52,456 nucleotides of DNA from an uncultured Eubacteriales bacterium (GCA_900314975.1 OMXI01000012.1:1-52456), one strand, 5' to 3'. Shown: positions 33,946 to 42,342, numbered from the stretch's first letter. The notes: generated by a model from the letters alone, not told the origin. Made by a program: numbers and translations.

Positions 33946-35349
33946 CTAATCAAATATCGCTTCTTTTATACGCCTGCGGCACTTTTCAATGTCAACATCA
34001 AGAGTTGACTGACCTGCGTGCTCGCCGTACTCAAATTCATTATCTGCGGGTATGCGAAGCTCTTTTATTTCATAGCCCAGGTAAAAAGGCGCCTTGTAGC
34101 CGTAGAAGAACAGGTCTGTCTTTGACATATTTGTCGTGAGGCTTGACATCACTGCTTTCATAAATCCGAACTTTTTGAAAACATTAACGTCCTTGACCTT
34201 TTCAATCAGCTTGGTCATAACTGTGCGCTGCCTTTGTGTCCTTTGGAAATCTGCGTTTCCGACACGGCGCATACGCGCGTATGAGAGTGTCTGGTTGCCG
34301 TTAAGCTCGACTCTTCCGCCTTTTTTAAGATAGTCCTTTGTATCTGGGTCGCCGTTGAGCCTGTTCTGTTCAAGCGTACATTCGTTCATAGCCTCGACTT
34401 CCTCGTCTGTGACCTCGACAGTTATTCCGCCGACAGAATCGGCTATTTTTGTGAACGAACTGAAATCAATGTAGACATAGTCGTCTATCTCCAGTCCGAA
34501 ATTGTACTTTATCGTGTCCATAAGCAGCTCTGCACCGCCGAAAACATACGCCGCATTGAGCTTGTTTCGGTAAAGTCCGTCAGGCTCGTCGTCGTTGTAC
34601 ATCTTTGTTCCGTCATTGTAATAACCCACAAGCGGCAGATACATATCACGCATCAGCGAGGTCATTGTTATCACTTTTTTCTCGGTGTTGACCGACATCA
34701 CCATCATAACGTCAGTCCTGCCCTTTGTGTTGGGGTCACGCGTGTCACAGCCGATGATAAGTATGTTCTTGATGTTTTTGTCGGTTATTGTGGCTTTTAT
34801 GGATCCGTCACGCTTGCCCGTTTCAACAACGTTTACCTTGCTTACAAAGTACACAAGCATTATGTTGTATATCAGAAACAATCCGACAAGTACAGAAAGC
34901 ACCGCGATTATAACGCGCTTGACAATGCTTTTTTTCTTTGTTTGTTCCACTCGCGGCGTTCCTCCTCTTGTTTCTCGCGGTATGCCTTTCTCTGTGTGTT
35001 CCTGCTGTGAAATCTGTCTGCGTACAGCTTTTTCGGGCGCGCGCCTTTGCTCGTTTGTGCGCTGCCTGCGCGGTCTTTCGCTTGGTCTTGAAGGTCTGTC
35101 GTGCGGCTGTTTGCGCTTGGGGTGAACGTATTCGCGCCGCGCACGCTGCTGTCTTTGCGGGTAGCTTTGCTGCTGTACCTGCGGCGGATACTGCTCAAAC
35201 TCAAAGTCGACATCGCTGTTGAAATAATCGGTGTTGTCCATAGCGCTGTATTCGCTCAGCTGCTTGTAATACTGCTGCGTATAGCTTTCATCATCGCTGC
35301 CTTGCGGTGTAAATCCTCTGTTTGTGTTATCGTTATATCTGTTGTCCAT
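33946..35349 (-). CDS. LCP-family (LytR-CpsA-Psr) cell-wall glycopolymer ligase
   Basis: LCP proteins attach teichoic acid or other anionic polymers from a lipid carrier to peptidoglycan on the outer face of the membrane. The 467-aa protein has a long Gln/Arg/Pro-rich cytosolic part (1-140), one TM helix (about 143-168), and the LCP domain (about 195-430) with NILIIGCDTRD, the Arg-containing TSLMRDMYLP, NKLNAAYVFGG, DSVGGI and LSYARMRR. These contain the Arg and Asp residues that bind the pyrophosphate lipid. ATG 35349 is preferred over 35415, with AAGGAGG 13 nt upstream. The promoter faces away from the pseudokinase gene in a shared 292-nt region, suggesting related wall roles. Confidence 0.92.
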   Translation of the reverse strand: MDNRYNDNTNRGFTPQGSDDESYTQQYYKQLSEYSAMDNTDYFNSDVDFEFEQYPPQVQQQSYPQRQQRARREYVHPKRKQPHDRPSRPSERPRRQRTNEQRRAPEKAVRRQISQQEHTEKGIPRETRGGTPRVEQTKKKSIVKRVIIAVLSVLVGLFLIYNIMLVYFVSKVNVVETGKRDGSIKATITDKNIKNILIIGCDTRDPNTKGRTDVMMVMSVNTEKKVITMTSLMRDMYLPLVGYYNDGTKMYNDDEPDGLYRNKLNAAYVFGGAELLMDTIKYNFGLEIDDYVYIDFSSFTKIADSVGGITVEVTDEEVEAMNECTLEQNRLNGDPDTKDYLKKGGRVELNGNQTLSYARMRRVGNADFQRTQRQRTVMTKLIEKVKDVNVFKKFGFMKAVMSSLTTNMSKTDLFFYGYKAPFYLGYEIKELRIPADNEFEYGEHAGQSTLDVDIEKCRRRIKEAIFD

Positions 35350-35386
35350 TGTTAAGGAAATGCCTCCTTGATTTTGTACAAGCACA

Positions 35387-35415
35387 ATTATATAATATTG
35401 CTGCGCGCTTGTCAA
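35387..35415 (-). promoter_or_regulatory. Promoter of the LCP gene
   Basis: On the minus strand TTGACA (35415-35410), 17-nt spacer, perfect TATAAT (35392-35387). The 160 nt between this promoter and the divergent one at 35580 are AT-rich; I see no clear operator or RNA in them. Confidence 0.85.
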
Positions 35416-35579
35416 ATCATTTGTGCTGTTTTCATCTGACTTTCACTTGCAGTAGTCATTGTATACAAAATATACACAATACTTGTGCTATTTCGCAATA
35501 AAGTACACTATATACGGGTTTAAGTTGTTACAGAATTAAAACAAATTGTTTCATAATATCAACATTTTACTCTTTAAAC

Positions 35580-35608
35580 TTGACTTGCACAAAGATTTCT
35601 GTTAATAT
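35580..35608 (+). promoter_or_regulatory. Promoter of the pseudokinase gene
   Basis: TTGACT (35580-35585), 17-nt spacer, TAATAT (35603-35608). Confidence 0.7.
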
Positions 35609-35641
35609 AAAGTGATACAAAATTTCCAAAGGAGGTTCGGT

Positions 35642-37498
35642 ATGGATCCACGTGAACAGTTGTGTATGGGCTGTATGAACGAGTTAGACCCGAGCGGACA
35701 GTGCCAGTATTGCAGCTATACGGAAAATATACCGCATCTGCAAGCTTATCTTGCGCCAAAAACAGTACTTGATAACAGATATATCATAGGTAAGATGCTT
35801 TCGTACAACGGCGAGGGTGCATCTTATATCTGCTACGATATGGTCGGCAAATGTAAGTGCGTGTGCCGTGAGTACATGCCGGATACCCTGTGCGAGAGGG
35901 ACAGCAGCACGCAGGAGCTTGTTGTAAATAAGGACTGCCTTGCAAAGTATAAGACGTTTATGTCAGAGTTTGCCGATGTGAACAGAACGCTCTCAAAAAT
36001 GCGCAATCTTCACCACATCGCTACTGCAAGGGATATGTTCAATGCAAATAACACGACCTACGTCATATTAGAGTATGTCGAGGGCGTTTCGCTCAAAAAG
36101 TTTTTGCAGTCAAACAGCGGATTTCTTTCTTGGGAACAGGTCAAAAAGCTGTTCGTTCCGCTGTTTACCACATTAAGCATTATCCATAATGCAGGCATAA
36201 TCCACAGAGGCATTTCGCCCGAGAATATAATCGTCACAACAGACGGTGAGCTTAAGCTCACAGGCTTTTGCATAAGCTCTATAAGAACATCGAACACAGG
36301 CTTGCTGCCAGAGTTCTATTCGGGATATACTGCACCCGAGCAGTATTCTTCACTCGAATGGCAGGGCACCTGGACAGACGTCTATGCTCTTGCCGCAGTG
36401 CTTTACAGAATACTTACCGGTACTATGCCGCTTGATGCGCAGACAAGAACCAAAAACGATACCATGGTCGAGCCTGCAAGGATAAATCCGCGCATCTCGC
36501 CGCATATATCAAGAGTTATAGCAAAGGCTATGGCTGTAAAGGGCGAGGAGAGAATACAGACGGTCACAGAGCTTGTTTCTGCACTGTTTGAACAGCGCCC
36601 AAGGCAGCATATCGAAATGGAAAAAGGCTCAACGCAGACTATTCCCGTTCAGCATCTTCCGCGAAATAACCGTGATTATCAAAGCGACAGAAGACAGCCG
36701 CAGAAGCAGGGCGCTCCCGCAAAGGCAAAGAAAAAGAGCAGTGCCGCTATTATCGTAAGCTGGGTGTTTATCGCAGTTATACTCGGTCTTTGCATATTCC
36801 TGCTGTATCTGCTGTTTTCAGGTCCGTCGGATAATGACAGCAATTCGTCATCATCTGTAAGAGTTATTGATTTCAGCAAGAAGGACAGTCAGGCGGAAAG
36901 CTCTTCAAATGCTGAAACTGATTCCTCAAAAGAAGAAAGCAGCGATACAGGTCTTGGTGAGGGTGCTATCATGCCGAAAATGGTCGGCGTAAGACTCGAT
37001 GTGGTCAAGCAGCAGATAGGTGATAATTTCACGCTGAAGATTGACTGGTATTTCTCCGATACTGACGAAAGAAACGTAGTAATCGGTCAGAGTATCCCGG
37101 AGGGTGAGAGCTATGACCCGTCCCAAAAGCCTGAGCTTGTGCTGAAAGTATGTTCAGGTCCCGAGAATGTGCCTGTTCCCGCATACTACGGTCTTGACCA
37201 GAAGGCTTATCTTGACCTGCTCAATGACTGGAATATCAAGTATAAGGTCACCGAGATGAGAGGCACGCAGACTGCCGGAATGGTTATCGGTACAAGCATT
37301 TATCCCGGAAACAAGATAAATGTCAAGAACGGTGATGTGCTTATCGTCTATGTTTCCGACGGTAAGGAGACTACCACCACTACTGCAAAGACGGAGCCTG
37401 AACCAAGCGAAACAGAACCGCAGAATACAAAGTCTGAAACGCAGCAGACACAGGCTACCGCAAATACAGAGAAATCACAGCCAAACGGCGAAGAATGA
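35642..37498 (+). CDS. Zinc-ribbon, protein-kinase-like (probable pseudokinase), PASTA membrane protein
   Basis: A 618-aa membrane protein with the plan of PknB/PrkC wall-sensing kinases plus an N-terminal zinc ribbon (Cys 8, 11, 21, 24). The kinase-like domain is about 45-320, the TM helix about 367-393, two PASTA repeats lie at about 440-505 and 507-575, and a Thr/Glu/Pro-rich tail ends it. PASTA domains bind muropeptides or lipid II. The kinase core looks dead: the VAIK Lys is Arg 76 (VCREYMP), HRD reads H188-R-G190, and DFG reads G208-F-C210. Asn 195, the APE motif (TAPEQ, ~230) and the fold outline remain. It is therefore more likely a scaffold or regulator than an enzyme. ATG 35642 has AAAGGAGG 6 nt upstream. 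A hairpin over the next promoter may end its transcript. Confidence 0.88.
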   Translation: MDPREQLCMGCMNELDPSGQCQYCSYTENIPHLQAYLAPKTVLDNRYIIGKMLSYNGEGASYICYDMVGKCKCVCREYMPDTLCERDSSTQELVVNKDCLAKYKTFMSEFADVNRTLSKMRNLHHIATARDMFNANNTTYVILEYVEGVSLKKFLQSNSGFLSWEQVKKLFVPLFTTLSIIHNAGIIHRGISPENIIVTTDGELKLTGFCISSIRTSNTGLLPEFYSGYTAPEQYSSLEWQGTWTDVYALAAVLYRILTGTMPLDAQTRTKNDTMVEPARINPRISPHISRVIAKAMAVKGEERIQTVTELVSALFEQRPRQHIEMEKGSTQTIPVQHLPRNNRDYQSDRRQPQKQGAPAKAKKKSSAAIIVSWVFIAVILGLCIFLLYLLFSGPSDNDSNSSSSVRVIDFSKKDSQAESSSNAETDSSKEESSDTGLGEGAIMPKMVGVRLDVVKQQIGDNFTLKIDWYFSDTDERNVVIGQSIPEGESYDPSQKPELVLKVCSGPENVPVPAYYGLDQKAYLDLLNDWNIKYKVTEMRGTQTAGMVIGTSIYPGNKINVKNGDVLIVYVSDGKETTTTTAKTEPEPSETEPQNTKSETQQTQATANTEKSQPNGEE

Positions 37499-37536
37499 TA
37501 CTGTATAAAAAGTGATAAGAAAATGTTAAGTAATTT

Positions 37537-37564
37537 CAAAGCCCTTGACAATTCAGGGGCTTTG
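37537..37564 (+). other. 12-bp hairpin overlapping the pfkA -35
   Basis: CAAAGCCCTTGA (37537-37548) and TCAGGGGCTTTG (37553-37564) pair over 12 bp (one G-U) around a CAAT loop. The left arm contains the first four bases of the pfkA -35. Only TGTT follows, so as a terminator for the pseudokinase it would be weak. Confidence 0.65.
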
Positions 37565-37573
37565 TGTTATGAT
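37545..37573 (+). promoter_or_regulatory. Promoter of pfkA
   Basis: TTGACA (37545-37550), 17-nt spacer ending TTTGTGT, TATGAT (37568-37573). Confidence 0.8.
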
Positions 37574-37620
37574 ATTCGGGGAAAAATTGTTCATTTAACG
37601 ATATATAGGAGGACGAATCA

Positions 37621-38577
37621 ATGAAAATCGGTGTTTTGACAAGCGGCGGAGATGCTCCGGGAATGAATGCGGCTGTAAGAGCTGTTTGCCGTTCTGCATT
37701 GTACAAGGGTATGGAAGTTGTAGGTATCATGAGAGGCTACAACGGTCTGCTTAACGGAGAAGTTATCGAGATGAACGCAAAGACCGTTTCAGGTATTATC
37801 CAAAGAGGCGGTACATGCCTTTATACTGCAAGATGCAACGAGTTCAGAAATATGGAAGGCGTTTTGAAGGGCAAGCAGAAGTGCGAGGAAATGGGACTTG
37901 ACGGAATCGTTGTTATCGGCGGTGACGGCTCGTTCAGAGGCGCAGCTGACCTTTCAAAAGCAGGTATCCCCTGCATTGGTATCCCCGGAACTATCGACAA
38001 CGATATCGCTTGCACAGATTATACCATTGGTTACGATACAGCTATGAACACAGCCATGGAAATGGTTGATAAGATCAAGGATACTGCACAGTCCCACGAC
38101 AGATGCTCTGTTGTTGAGGTAATGGGCAGAAAAGCGGGCTACATAGCTATAAATGTTGCAGCAGCTGTAGGCGCAGAGGCTTGCATCACTCTTGAAAAGG
38201 ATTATGACCTTGACGAGATAGCAAGAAGAATGATCGAGTCAAAAACACAGGGCAAGACTCATTTTATCATCATAGTTGCAGAGGGAATCGGCAAGACCGA
38301 CTACATCACAAAGACCCTTCAGGACCTCACAGGCGTTGAGTCAAGAGCAACAGTTCTCGGTCACGTTCAAAGAGGTGGTTCGCCTACACTGCGTGACAGA
38401 GTTGCAGCTACAAGACTCGGCTATCACGCTGTTGAGCTGCTTGAGCAGGGTATCGGCAACAGAGTTTGCGGCTTCCGCAAGGGTGAGGTTTACGACGTTG
38501 ATATCCAGGAAGCGTTGAGCATGAAGAAGCCTTTTGAGGATGAGCTTTACGATATCCTTTATAAGACTGCATTCTGA
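37621..38577 (+). CDS. pfkA: ATP-dependent 6-phosphofructokinase
   Basis: Phosphorylates fructose 6-phosphate, the committed step of glycolysis. The 318-aa length is that of the classical bacterial enzyme. MKIGVLTSGGDAPGMNAA opens it; GGDGSFRGA and PGTIDNDI show Gly at the two positions that distinguish ATP users from pyrophosphate users (which have Asp and Lys there). GHVQRGGSPT lies in the regulatory and active-site region. AGGAGG precedes ATG 37621. A GNAT gene starts 2 nt after the stop (TGA-TA-ATG), so the two are translationally linked. Promoter at 37545 is embedded in a hairpin. Confidence 0.97.
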   Translation: MKIGVLTSGGDAPGMNAAVRAVCRSALYKGMEVVGIMRGYNGLLNGEVIEMNAKTVSGIIQRGGTCLYTARCNEFRNMEGVLKGKQKCEEMGLDGIVVIGGDGSFRGAADLSKAGIPCIGIPGTIDNDIACTDYTIGYDTAMNTAMEMVDKIKDTAQSHDRCSVVEVMGRKAGYIAINVAAAVGAEACITLEKDYDLDEIARRMIESKTQGKTHFIIIVAEGIGKTDYITKTLQDLTGVESRATVLGHVQRGGSPTLRDRVAATRLGYHAVELLEQGIGNRVCGFRKGEVYDVDIQEALSMKKPFEDELYDILYKTAF

Positions 38578-38579
38578 TA

Positions 38580-39098
38580 ATGAGATTAAGACCATATGTC
38601 CACAGCCGCGACTTTGAAAAGATAAAGAACTGGGTGACTGATGAGCGCGCACACGCACTGTGGTGCGCGAACCGCATTAAGTTTCCGCCGGAAAGTGAAG
38701 AATTTGCCGATTTCATCAGAGAACTATTTGATAGAACGGGAGACTGTCCTTTCACTGCTACGGAAGATGACGGAAACGTTGTCGGTTTTATCTGCTGTTC
38801 GGTGAACTGCGAAACGAACGAGGCTATGCTTAAATTCGTAATCGTTGACCCATCGCAGCGCGGCAAGGGATACGGCAAAGAAATGGTAAGGCTTGCGGCA
38901 CAGTATGCCTACGATATAGCAAAGGTCGGTTTGGTGCATCTTAATGTGTTCACCGCAAACGCTGCTGCACGCAGGTGCTACGAGAAAGCAGGTTTTACCG
39001 AAAGAAACACCGCTCCCGATGCGTTCGAGTTTAACGGCGAATCGTGGGGCAGGTGCAATATGACTATAATGAGGGATAAGCTCCCGATTTGTAGATAA
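38580..39098 (+). CDS. GNAT-family N-acetyltransferase
   Basis: A 172-aa acetyltransferase with the acetyl-CoA motif VDPSQRGKGYGKEMVRLA (about 98-115) and the closing NAAARRCYEKAGF. N-terminal region RLRPYVHSRDFEKIKNW is RimJ-like. Substrate unknown. It starts 2 nt after pfkA, with no room for a separate promoter, so it is co-translated with the glycolytic gene; a regulatory link is possible but not shown. Confidence 0.88.
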   Translation: MRLRPYVHSRDFEKIKNWVTDERAHALWCANRIKFPPESEEFADFIRELFDRTGDCPFTATEDDGNVVGFICCSVNCETNEAMLKFVIVDPSQRGKGYGKEMVRLAAQYAYDIAKVGLVHLNVFTANAAARRCYEKAGFTERNTAPDAFEFNGESWGRCNMTIMRDKLPICR

Positions 39099-39109
39099 AA
39101 AAATAACAA

Positions 39110-39217
39110 CAGAGTAGAGGTTTAAGCGTTAAGTGCCTGCCGGACGGGGAGTTGTCGGCGGGACGAAAAGGGAACGGCTTTTGCAAGCCCTTGCGGTTTA
39201 AATCTCGCATCCCGCTG
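39110..39217 (+). promoter_or_regulatory. THF (tetrahydrofolate) riboswitch
   Basis: The sequence shows the class landmarks: GAGTAG at the 5' end, GCGTTAAGTG, an inner helix CCTGCCG with CGGCGGG, the loop GACGGGGAG, a second arm with GCGGTTTAA complementary to GGTTTAA, and 3' GCATCCCGCT, which can form the long-range pseudoknot with the GGGG loop. It precedes folT, the usual partner. No T-run terminator lies between it and the gene, so control is probably at translation; the platform is not resolved. Confidence 0.9.
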
Positions 39218-39287
39218 AATGTGTAATAGGAGCTTTTCATAGACCCCGTTATGCACAAAGCGACGGCTCGCATAAGGAGGTATGTTT

Positions 39288-39911
39288 ATGAAGAGCTTTT
39301 TTCGTATGTTCGTGACTTCGGCAAAGGAATTCAAGAGCATCAAATGTATTACGATAACGGGCGTGTTTATCGCAGTTTCAATGCTTATTGAATCATTCTC
39401 GATCGACATCCGATTTGCAAAGCTGAACTTTGCGTTTGTCGCAATAGCTGTTATCGGTATGCTGTTCGGACCGACAGTTTCGCTGTTTGCAGGCTTTGCG
39501 TGCGACGTTGTTGGATTTATGGTTCACCCAACAGGCGGATTTTTGCCCGCATATACGCTGGTTGCAGGTCTTCAGGGGCTTATCTACGGCGTATGCCTGT
39601 ACCATAAGAACGATAAGCACTCAATACTGATCGGAAATAACGTAACCAATAAGCAGAAAGATATCACGCTGTTTGTTAAAATAGTTATTGCAAGACTTAT
39701 TGATGTTATTGTCATCAACCTTTTTATCAACACTGCACTCAATCTGCATTACGGCTTTATCCCCAAGGCTGCATATTCTTCCGCAATAGTTGCAAGAATA
39801 GCAAAGAATGTTATTGAGCTTGTTGTTGATATCCCGCTTTTGTTCATTATTCTTCCTGTATGCCTTGTGGCTTACAAGAGAACGGTAAGAAGCAGAGTCA
39901 AAGCTAACTGA
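39288..39911 (+). CDS. folT: Folate-family ECF transporter S component
   Basis: The substrate-binding membrane subunit of an energy-coupling-factor folate transporter, 207 aa. About six hydrophobic segments are present (about 18-38, 48-62, 65-85, 90-105, 125-150, 175-197). It begins KSFFRMFVTSAKEFKSIKCI, with FGPTVSLFAGFACDVVGF and HPTGGFLPAYTL, typical of FolT. ATG 39288 is preferred to 39282 because AAGGAGG lies only 1 nt from the earlier ATG. The THF riboswitch upstream supports the folate assignment. The shared energising module (EcfA, A', T) is not in this window. Ended by a strong terminator. Confidence 0.92.
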   Translation: MKSFFRMFVTSAKEFKSIKCITITGVFIAVSMLIESFSIDIRFAKLNFAFVAIAVIGMLFGPTVSLFAGFACDVVGFMVHPTGGFLPAYTLVAGLQGLIYGVCLYHKNDKHSILIGNNVTNKQKDITLFVKIVIARLIDVIVINLFINTALNLHYGFIPKAAYSSAIVARIAKNVIELVVDIPLLFIILPVCLVAYKRTVRSRVKAN

Positions 39912-39917
39912 ATCCTA

Positions 39918-39948
39918 AAACGAGGAAATGTGCTTTCCTCGTTTTTTC
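39918..39948 (+). terminator. Terminator after folT
   Basis: A 12-bp stem (39918-39929 with 39935-39946), 5-nt loop, T-run. Confidence 0.9.
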
Positions 39949-39972
39949 TTGTCGGAAAAATCACTTTAACGC

Positions 39973-40001
39973 TTGCAATAGTTTGAAATATGGTGTATAA
40001 T
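39973..40001 (+). promoter_or_regulatory. Promoter of proC
   Basis: TTGCAA (39973-39978), 17-nt spacer ending GGTG, TATAAT (39996-40001). Confidence 0.7.
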
Positions 40002-40033
40002 AACTTTTGTATGATGATAAGGAGATGACCTTA

Positions 40034-40834
40034 ATGGAAAATGTAGGATTTATTGGCTGTGGAAATATGGGATTTGCTATAATGAAAGGCATACTTTCAA
40101 GCGATATGAGCAGCGATATCAAGCTGTTTGCTTATGATAAGTCGGAGGCTGCTCTGGACAGAGCCATGTCCGCAGGTGTTGTGGGTGTAGGCAGTGCCGC
40201 TGATGTGGTTTCCTGCTGCAAGTATGTTTTCTTTGCTATAAAGCCGCAGCAGCTTGACGAGGTTCTCGATGCGGCTGCAAAGCAGGTTACGGCAGATACG
40301 GTCATAGTTTCGATACTTGCAGGTGTTACAGACGAGTATTACGCTAAAAGAACCGTTGCTAACGTAAAGGTAGTGCTTGTAATGCCTAATACACCGTTTT
40401 TGCTCGGAGAGGGCGCAACTGCGCTTTCACGCTCCGGAAGCGTTACAGACGAGGAGTTTGACCTTGTGTGCAAAATCTTTTCGTCGGGCGGGATAAGCAA
40501 AGTCATTGCAAAGGACAAGATGAAAGAGATAATCGCGATAAACGGTTCATCTCCCGCATTTATCTATCTTTATACAAAGTATTTTGTTGACTACGCAAAA
40601 AGCGTCGGCATAGACGAGGAAACCGCCAAAGAACTGTTTGCGAAGTCTCTTATCGGCTCGGCAAAAATGATTACCGACAGCGGAAAGAGCCTTGACGAGC
40701 TTATCGAAATGGTATCCTCAAAGGGCGGTACGACTATCGCAGGTCTTGAAAAGCTGCGCGAGGGCAACCTTGCGGGCGCTGTCGAGAACTGCTGCAAGGC
40801 TTGCACAAACAGAGCCTACGAGCTTTCAAAGTGA
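40034..40834 (+). CDS. proC: Pyrroline-5-carboxylate reductase
   Basis: Reduces pyrroline 5-carboxylate to proline with NAD(P)H, the last step of proline synthesis. The 266-aa protein has the Rossmann start VGFIGCGNMGFAIMKG, KPQQLDEVL, MPNTPFLLGEGATAL and the C-terminal helical signature SSKGGTTIAGLEKLREG, all typical of ProC. ATG 40034 (AAGGAG 9-10 nt upstream) is preferred to the longer reading. The next two genes encode membrane proteins at 55 and 33 nt, with no promoter or terminator visible between, so proC probably leads an operon of unrelated function. Confidence 0.96.
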   Translation: MENVGFIGCGNMGFAIMKGILSSDMSSDIKLFAYDKSEAALDRAMSAGVVGVGSAADVVSCCKYVFFAIKPQQLDEVLDAAAKQVTADTVIVSILAGVTDEYYAKRTVANVKVVLVMPNTPFLLGEGATALSRSGSVTDEEFDLVCKIFSSGGISKVIAKDKMKEIIAINGSSPAFIYLYTKYFVDYAKSVGIDEETAKELFAKSLIGSAKMITDSGKSLDELIEMVSSKGGTTIAGLEKLREGNLAGAVENCCKACTNRAYELSK

Positions 40835-40889
40835 ATTAAAGACAGCTTGGGTGCATATACATTTACCATATCGGAAGGGTGTGGTAAAT

Positions 40890-41492
40890 ATGCGGATAAG
40901 AAAAGTCGGAATATATACAGGAAGGTTTTACGCAGGGCTGTTGTGCGTGCTGCTTGTGGGTGTGCTGCTTGGAAGCCTGTTTTACGGCTCAATGGACACG
41001 GGCATTGTGAAAAGGCTCAATTCAGCGCAAACGGGTTATGTGTCGTTAAGGCAGAATCTTGATTTTTCAAAGATACTGCTCAGGACGTTAAGCTCGTCGA
41101 CGGCATTTCTGCTTGTGATATTTGTTTCGGGCTTTTGTGCGCTCGGACAGCCTGTCGCCGTGATAACGCTTGCAATTCGCGGATTAGGACTGGGCGTTGT
41201 GCTTTCACAGATGTACAGCGCGTACGGTGTACATGGTATGCTTTACAGCGCACTGCTCGTTGTTCCCAACGGTCTTATCTGCTCGCTTGCATTGGCGCTG
41301 GGGGCAAGAGAGGCGATATGCCTTTCAAACCAGTATGCTGTTTATACACTGTCGGACAGGCAGGAAAACGGTCTGCGCGAAACGGTAAGGCTGTACTGTA
41401 CGAAGTTTTTGGTGCTTGAAGCGGTGCTTGCCGTGTCTGCGGGAGCTGACTGCCTAATAGCGTGGATGACAAAAGGGCTTGTGCCCGTTTAA
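40890..41492 (+). CDS. SpoIIM-like integral membrane protein
   Basis: A 200-aa protein with about five TM segments (about 14-31, 62-84, 88-105, 118-140, 172-192). The pattern RGLGLGVVLSQMYSAYG, then LLVVPNGLICSLALALGAREA, matches the SpoIIM/DUF95 family. In B. subtilis SpoIIM belongs to the engulfment complex with SpoIID and SpoIIP, but many SpoIIM-like proteins occur in non-sporulating contexts. Neither SpoIID nor SpoIIP is nearby. ATG 40890 (AAGGGTG upstream) is chosen; the longer reading overlaps proC and is not real. Second gene of the proC run. Confidence 0.65.
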   Translation: MRIRKVGIYTGRFYAGLLCVLLVGVLLGSLFYGSMDTGIVKRLNSAQTGYVSLRQNLDFSKILLRTLSSSTAFLLVIFVSGFCALGQPVAVITLAIRGLGLGVVLSQMYSAYGVHGMLYSALLVVPNGLICSLALALGAREAICLSNQYAVYTLSDRQENGLRETVRLYCTKFLVLEAVLAVSAGADCLIAWMTKGLVPV

Positions 41493-41525
41493 ATAAAAAG
41501 TAAGGAATGAAAAAGGAGAGTCCAA

Positions 41526-42335
41526 ATGGGTTTAATGCCGAGAGAGCCAAGCCATAGCGGTGTGCTTAAAACACCGCACGAAAAAAGTGGCTTTATCAAA
41601 TACGCGTCGATCTACTTCAGTCATTTCTGGAAGCTTATGGCGCTGAATTTTACCTATGTACTGTTTTGCCTTCCCCTGATAACGATAGGTCCTGCGACTG
41701 CCGCACTGACAAAGGTTTGCAGAAACTATTCGCAGGAAAGGCACGCTTATCTGTTTGCGGATTTCTGGGCAGCATTCAAGCAGAATTTCAAGCAGGGACT
41801 TGTTTTCGGACTGCTTAACCTGTCTTTGACCGCCGTTTTTGCTGTAGGCTTGCCGTTTTATAAGCAGTGGGCGGAAATGATGCCGATAATGTATGTGCCG
41901 ATGTTTATAATGTTTGCGTTTATGATAGTTGTCGTTATGATGGATTTTTACATCTACATAATGGTTTCATCGACACATCTTACTGTAAAGCAGATACTCA
42001 AGAACTCGTTTATACTTGCTTACCTCGGACTTAAAAAGTCGCTTATCTGCTTTGTGGTGTATGTGCTGTTTATGTCGGTATGCTTTTTCCTTTTGCCTGT
42101 ATCGGTCATAATACTTGCCACACTTCCGTTTGCGTTCATTTCATTCCTGAACTGCTCGCTTTGCTATCCCGTGGTAAGAAAGTACATAATTCAGCCATAC
42201 TATGACCAGCTTGGCGAGGAAAACCCCGAGGATGTATATCTTGAAACGGGTGACGACAGGATCTTCAAGGACGCACCCGAGTACGAGAGCGCCGATCAGA
42301 AGAAGGCAAAGAAAAAGAAGAAAGTCGTTAAGTAA
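41526..42335 (+). CDS. DUF624 (YesL-like) membrane protein
   Basis: A 269-aa protein with the DUF624 plan: an N-terminal cytosolic stretch, LMALNFTYVLFCLPLITIGPATAAL (first TM, 36-60), and four further hydrophobic segments around 90-115, 120-145, 170-195 and 195-220, followed by a charged Lys-rich C-terminus. YesL-type proteins often accompany sugar-uptake genes in Bacilli, but no such genes are near. AAGGAGAG precedes ATG 41526. It shares a bidirectional hairpin terminator with prfB. Confidence 0.82.
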   Translation: MGLMPREPSHSGVLKTPHEKSGFIKYASIYFSHFWKLMALNFTYVLFCLPLITIGPATAALTKVCRNYSQERHAYLFADFWAAFKQNFKQGLVFGLLNLSLTAVFAVGLPFYKQWAEMMPIMYVPMFIMFAFMIVVVMMDFYIYIMVSSTHLTVKQILKNSFILAYLGLKKSLICFVVYVLFMSVCFFLLPVSVIILATLPFAFISFLNCSLCYPVVRKYIIQPYYDQLGEENPEDVYLETGDDRIFKDAPEYESADQKKAKKKKKVVK

Positions 42336-42342
42336 TAAAAAT

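Noticed and set aside
40692-40889. N-terminal extension of the SpoIIM-like ORF
   Set aside because: It overlaps proC in another frame and lacks a ribosome site; ATG 40890 fits the family start.
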